Positions 62,265 to 64,000 of a stretch of DNA of 64,000 nt are shown here, in pieces. The position numbers and the translations under genes are program-made. The stretch's first letter is position 1. Every line of letters starts with the position of its first letter. The notes below the pieces were generated by a model. That model had not been told where the DNA came from, did no database searches, and was given only the letters and a program-made list of their open reading frames with translations. Origin of the DNA: Ignavibacterium sp. (GTDB lineage: Bacteria > Zixibacteria > MSB-5A5 > GN15 > PGXB01); the NCBI GenBank assembly GCA_020724775.1, contig DYGG01000007.1, positions 16,987-80,986 of the forward strand, given 5' to 3'.

Positions 62265-64000
62265 CTATCTCAGCAGCAGCAATTTGCGAATCTGAATCGA
62301 TCTCTCCGTTGCGGCACGACAGAAATAAATGCCGCTGGGAGCCGGCAGAACTCCTGCCATATTGCCGTCCCAAGAAATCTTATGCCGTCCCGCTCCGAGC
62401 GGTCCATCCTGAATCCGGGCGATTCTCTGCCCCAGAATGTTGAATATTTCAACGGTCACTTCGGCGCGTTCGCTCAAGGTCAGTTCAAAAACAGTTTGTC
62501 CATTGAAAGGATTGGGGAAGTTGGGCGATAAGGCGAATTCGGCAGGATTTGATTTATCCTCAAACTCGCCGACAGTCGTCGGTTCATCTATTGTCACGGT
62601 GCCCGGAATCACAATCGGAGCAATCTCGCTTTCATTTATGCCTATCAATCGGAGGTAAACAGTATCGTTATAGGCAGTATCAATTCCGCAGACGCCGGGA
62701 ATCTGACCTGCCGTCATGTACAGGTCGGCAATATGATATTCCCCAGTCCCGATTGCAACGCCGCTGTCTGTCGCCAAAAATCGTATCGCTATCGTGCTGC
62801 TGTCGTAAATCTCGGAGGTCAACTCCACCCCGGCAGAAAGGTCTGTCGCCTGAAAAGAAATAGAATCATAATTAATACGCTCAGGGTCATACCGAAGAGG
62901 AATCACCCCCCCTTTAATCAAACTTGAAAGTGTCACATCAATCGATATCACTGCACTATTTCCGGGGATGGCTCGAACGTTCCCTATTCTGACCGTATCG
63001 GCCGGCGGAACATTCACCCGAACAGAAACTTCAATCTGCCGATTAAAAGCAAGACTATCGAGCACGGTAACGGCTCCGGAATGGAGCCCGGGAGCAAGTA
63101 ATGCCGTTTCTATCTGAATCACCATAGAATCATTATCGCTTCCGGAATCGCGCAGAATATTTATCCAACCGACGGAGGCAACCGCGTTCCAGTCAAGCGC
63201 TCCTGTACCGATGTTTTGAATCTGGCATCCGGCGACGGTGCTCGTATCGACCGCCCGGTCAAAATGAATCGAGTCCGGACTTGCCTTCATAAACGGCATA
63301 TTGCCCACTAAATCAAGGGTGACAAAGAGAGTTTCAGGTGAATTCGCCGCTTCGGGCGATTCAAACACCACTGGCTCCCTGTACCTGCCGTACCCGAGCG
63401 CGGAGATATCGATATTCAAAGCCACTGAATCGTCTTGCATTCCGGTTGTCCGGCTCACAGAAAGCCAGGGGATATCCTCGGAAAGGCTCCAACTCAATAT
63501 GCCGCTGCCCTGATTGAGTATTCTGACAAAAATCGGCCCGGGATTTCCGAGTGCTGCGAAAGTCCGGCTGTAGACCGAATCCGGTTCAATATCGACCATC
63601 GGGGCTGTCACTGTCAGGCTAAGCGGAATCAACAGGGTCGAATTGCTGTCGTTCTGGTTTTCAATTCTCAGATAGGCTCCGTATTCCCCGAATTCGAGAT
63701 TCTGTCCTGATACAGCAACTGATATCGTATCCGGTGTAACGCCGGAAAGCGGAATGAGATTCACCCAATCGGCATCAGTTTGGGCGCTCCAGCGGAGCGC
63801 TCCCGCTCCCGCGTTCCTGACTATGAGCGACTTAGCGGCGGGATTGACGCCGCCTCTTTCCATAACAAAAGTCAGCGAACCTGGTTCTGCCACCAGCGAT
63901 GGACTGTTATATCTTTTAACAGTCAGATATATATCAAAATTACCGCTGCGGGAATCAGACCAGGCGAAATACAGATTGTAATTGTCCATAACGACCGCCG
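62265..64000 (-). CDS. Large secreted protein with BACON-like repeats and T9SS-like C-terminal domain (truncated by window edge)
   Basis: At least 574 residues, and the frame stays open to the right edge, so the start is beyond the window. The first part (WSDSRSGNFDIYL) is a BNR/sialidase-like repeat end. Four BACON-like units then follow, each with the pattern of a GSGILSWSLS or GALRWSAQ strand ahead of a WL or WVN motif. A cohesin-like or similar domain (GVIPLRYDPERINYDSISF, about residues 355-470) and a C-terminal SPNFPNPFNGQTVFELTL...VTVEIFNILGQRI domain end the protein, the signature of surface sorting by type IX secretion. The function is unknown; surface binding or hydrolysis is likely. 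Confidence 0.72.
   Translation of the reverse strand, partial: AVVMDNYNLYFAWSDSRSGNFDIYLTVKRYNSPSLVAEPGSLTFVMERGGVNPAAKSLIVRNAGAGALRWSAQTDADWVNLIPLSGVTPDTISVAVSGQNLEFGEYGAYLRIENQNDSNSTLLIPLSLTVTAPMVDIEPDSVYSRTFAALGNPGPIFVRILNQGSGILSWSLSEDIPWLSVSRTTGMQDDSVALNIDISALGYGRYREPVVFESPEAANSPETLFVTLDLVGNMPFMKASPDSIHFDRAVDTSTVAGCQIQNIGTGALDWNAVASVGWINILRDSGSDNDSMVIQIETALLAPGLHSGAVTVLDSLAFNRQIEVSVRVNVPPADTVRIGNVRAIPGNSAVISIDVTLSSLIKGGVIPLRYDPERINYDSISFQATDLSAGVELTSEIYDSSTIAIRFLATDSGVAIGTGEYHIADLYMTAGQIPGVCGIDTAYNDTVYLRLIGINESEIAPIVIPGTVTIDEPTTVGEFEDKSNPAEFALSPNFPNPFNGQTVFELTLSERAEVTVEIFNILGQRIARIQDGPLGAGRHKISWDGNMAGVLPAPSGIYFCRAATERSIQIRKLLLLR

Noticed and set aside
1..64000. CRISPR arrays, insertion sequences, phage genes, tRNA or rRNA genes
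   Set aside because: No spaced direct-repeat arrays, transposase or integrase motifs, terminal inverted repeats or cloverleaf-like sequences were seen on reading both strands; a tRNAscan or IS search would be the decisive check.

Overview
This window reads as a chromosomal segment from a diderm bacterium with LPS-type envelope machinery (LptD, BamD, a LolA-like carrier, a TonB-dependent receptor, PorV/PorQ-type barrel, secreted proteins with T9SS-like C-terminal domains). That combination, together with a DUF2723 glycosyltransferase and moderate GC by eye, points to the FCB superphylum, probably an uncultured lineage such as Zixibacteria. The phylum is an inference from gene content, not a phylogenetic result. 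I found no rRNA, tRNA, transposase, phage or CRISPR genes. It looks like a stable core region, strongly biased to the minus strand.

Layout. 1-4.1 kb: the start of a GT4 glycosyltransferase overlapping a DUF2723 membrane glycosyltransferase, divergent from a metallophosphoesterase. 4.1-9.1 kb: two overlapping paralogous proteins with a PPDK-type ATP-grasp domain but no phosphohistidine or PEP domains; one also carries GAF and nucleotidyltransferase domains. 9.2-10.5 kb: glutamate dehydrogenase with promoter and terminator, then a palindrome-rich spacer. 10.9-16.2 kb: a tight five-gene unit of NlpC/P60 peptidase, dipeptide epimerase, murein amidase, small membrane protein and LarA-type racemase, which looks like murein-peptide turnover. 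16.2-23.7 kb: an operon of TonB receptor, large secreted T9SS-like protein and PorV/PorQ barrel, with a long leader and an end terminator. 23.8-27.1 kb: transketolase and aminotransferase. 27.1-37.2 kb: core housekeeping genes (ftsK, lolA-like, rimO, lytic transglycosylase, bamD, nadD, polA, coaE) and hup, with a 185-nt 6S-RNA-like structure between hup and ftsK. 37.4-53.5 kb: lptD, an AlaX-like editing protein, then a long unit running from a dapF homologue through an MFS transporter, argS, an EPSP-synthase-fold pseudoenzyme, MATE, HDAC-like, FAH-like and M1 peptidase genes. 53.5-57.1 kb: an aminotransferase and an SOS operon (lexA, 32-aa peptide, DUF6504-like, dinB). 57.2-60.9 kb, plus strand: purD, purE, a TPR protein and a CDF transporter. 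60.9-64 kb: a secreted triple-repeat protein and the 3' end of a large secreted protein.

The most notable observations are the 6S-like RNA; the palindromic probable LexA operator filling the 17-bp spacer of the lexA promoter; a probable AUA start codon in an ATAG overlap for the dipeptide epimerase; an EPSP-synthase homologue that has lost its catalytic residues; a DapF homologue with both catalytic cysteines replaced by serine; and a LarA homologue embedded in a murein-recycling operon.
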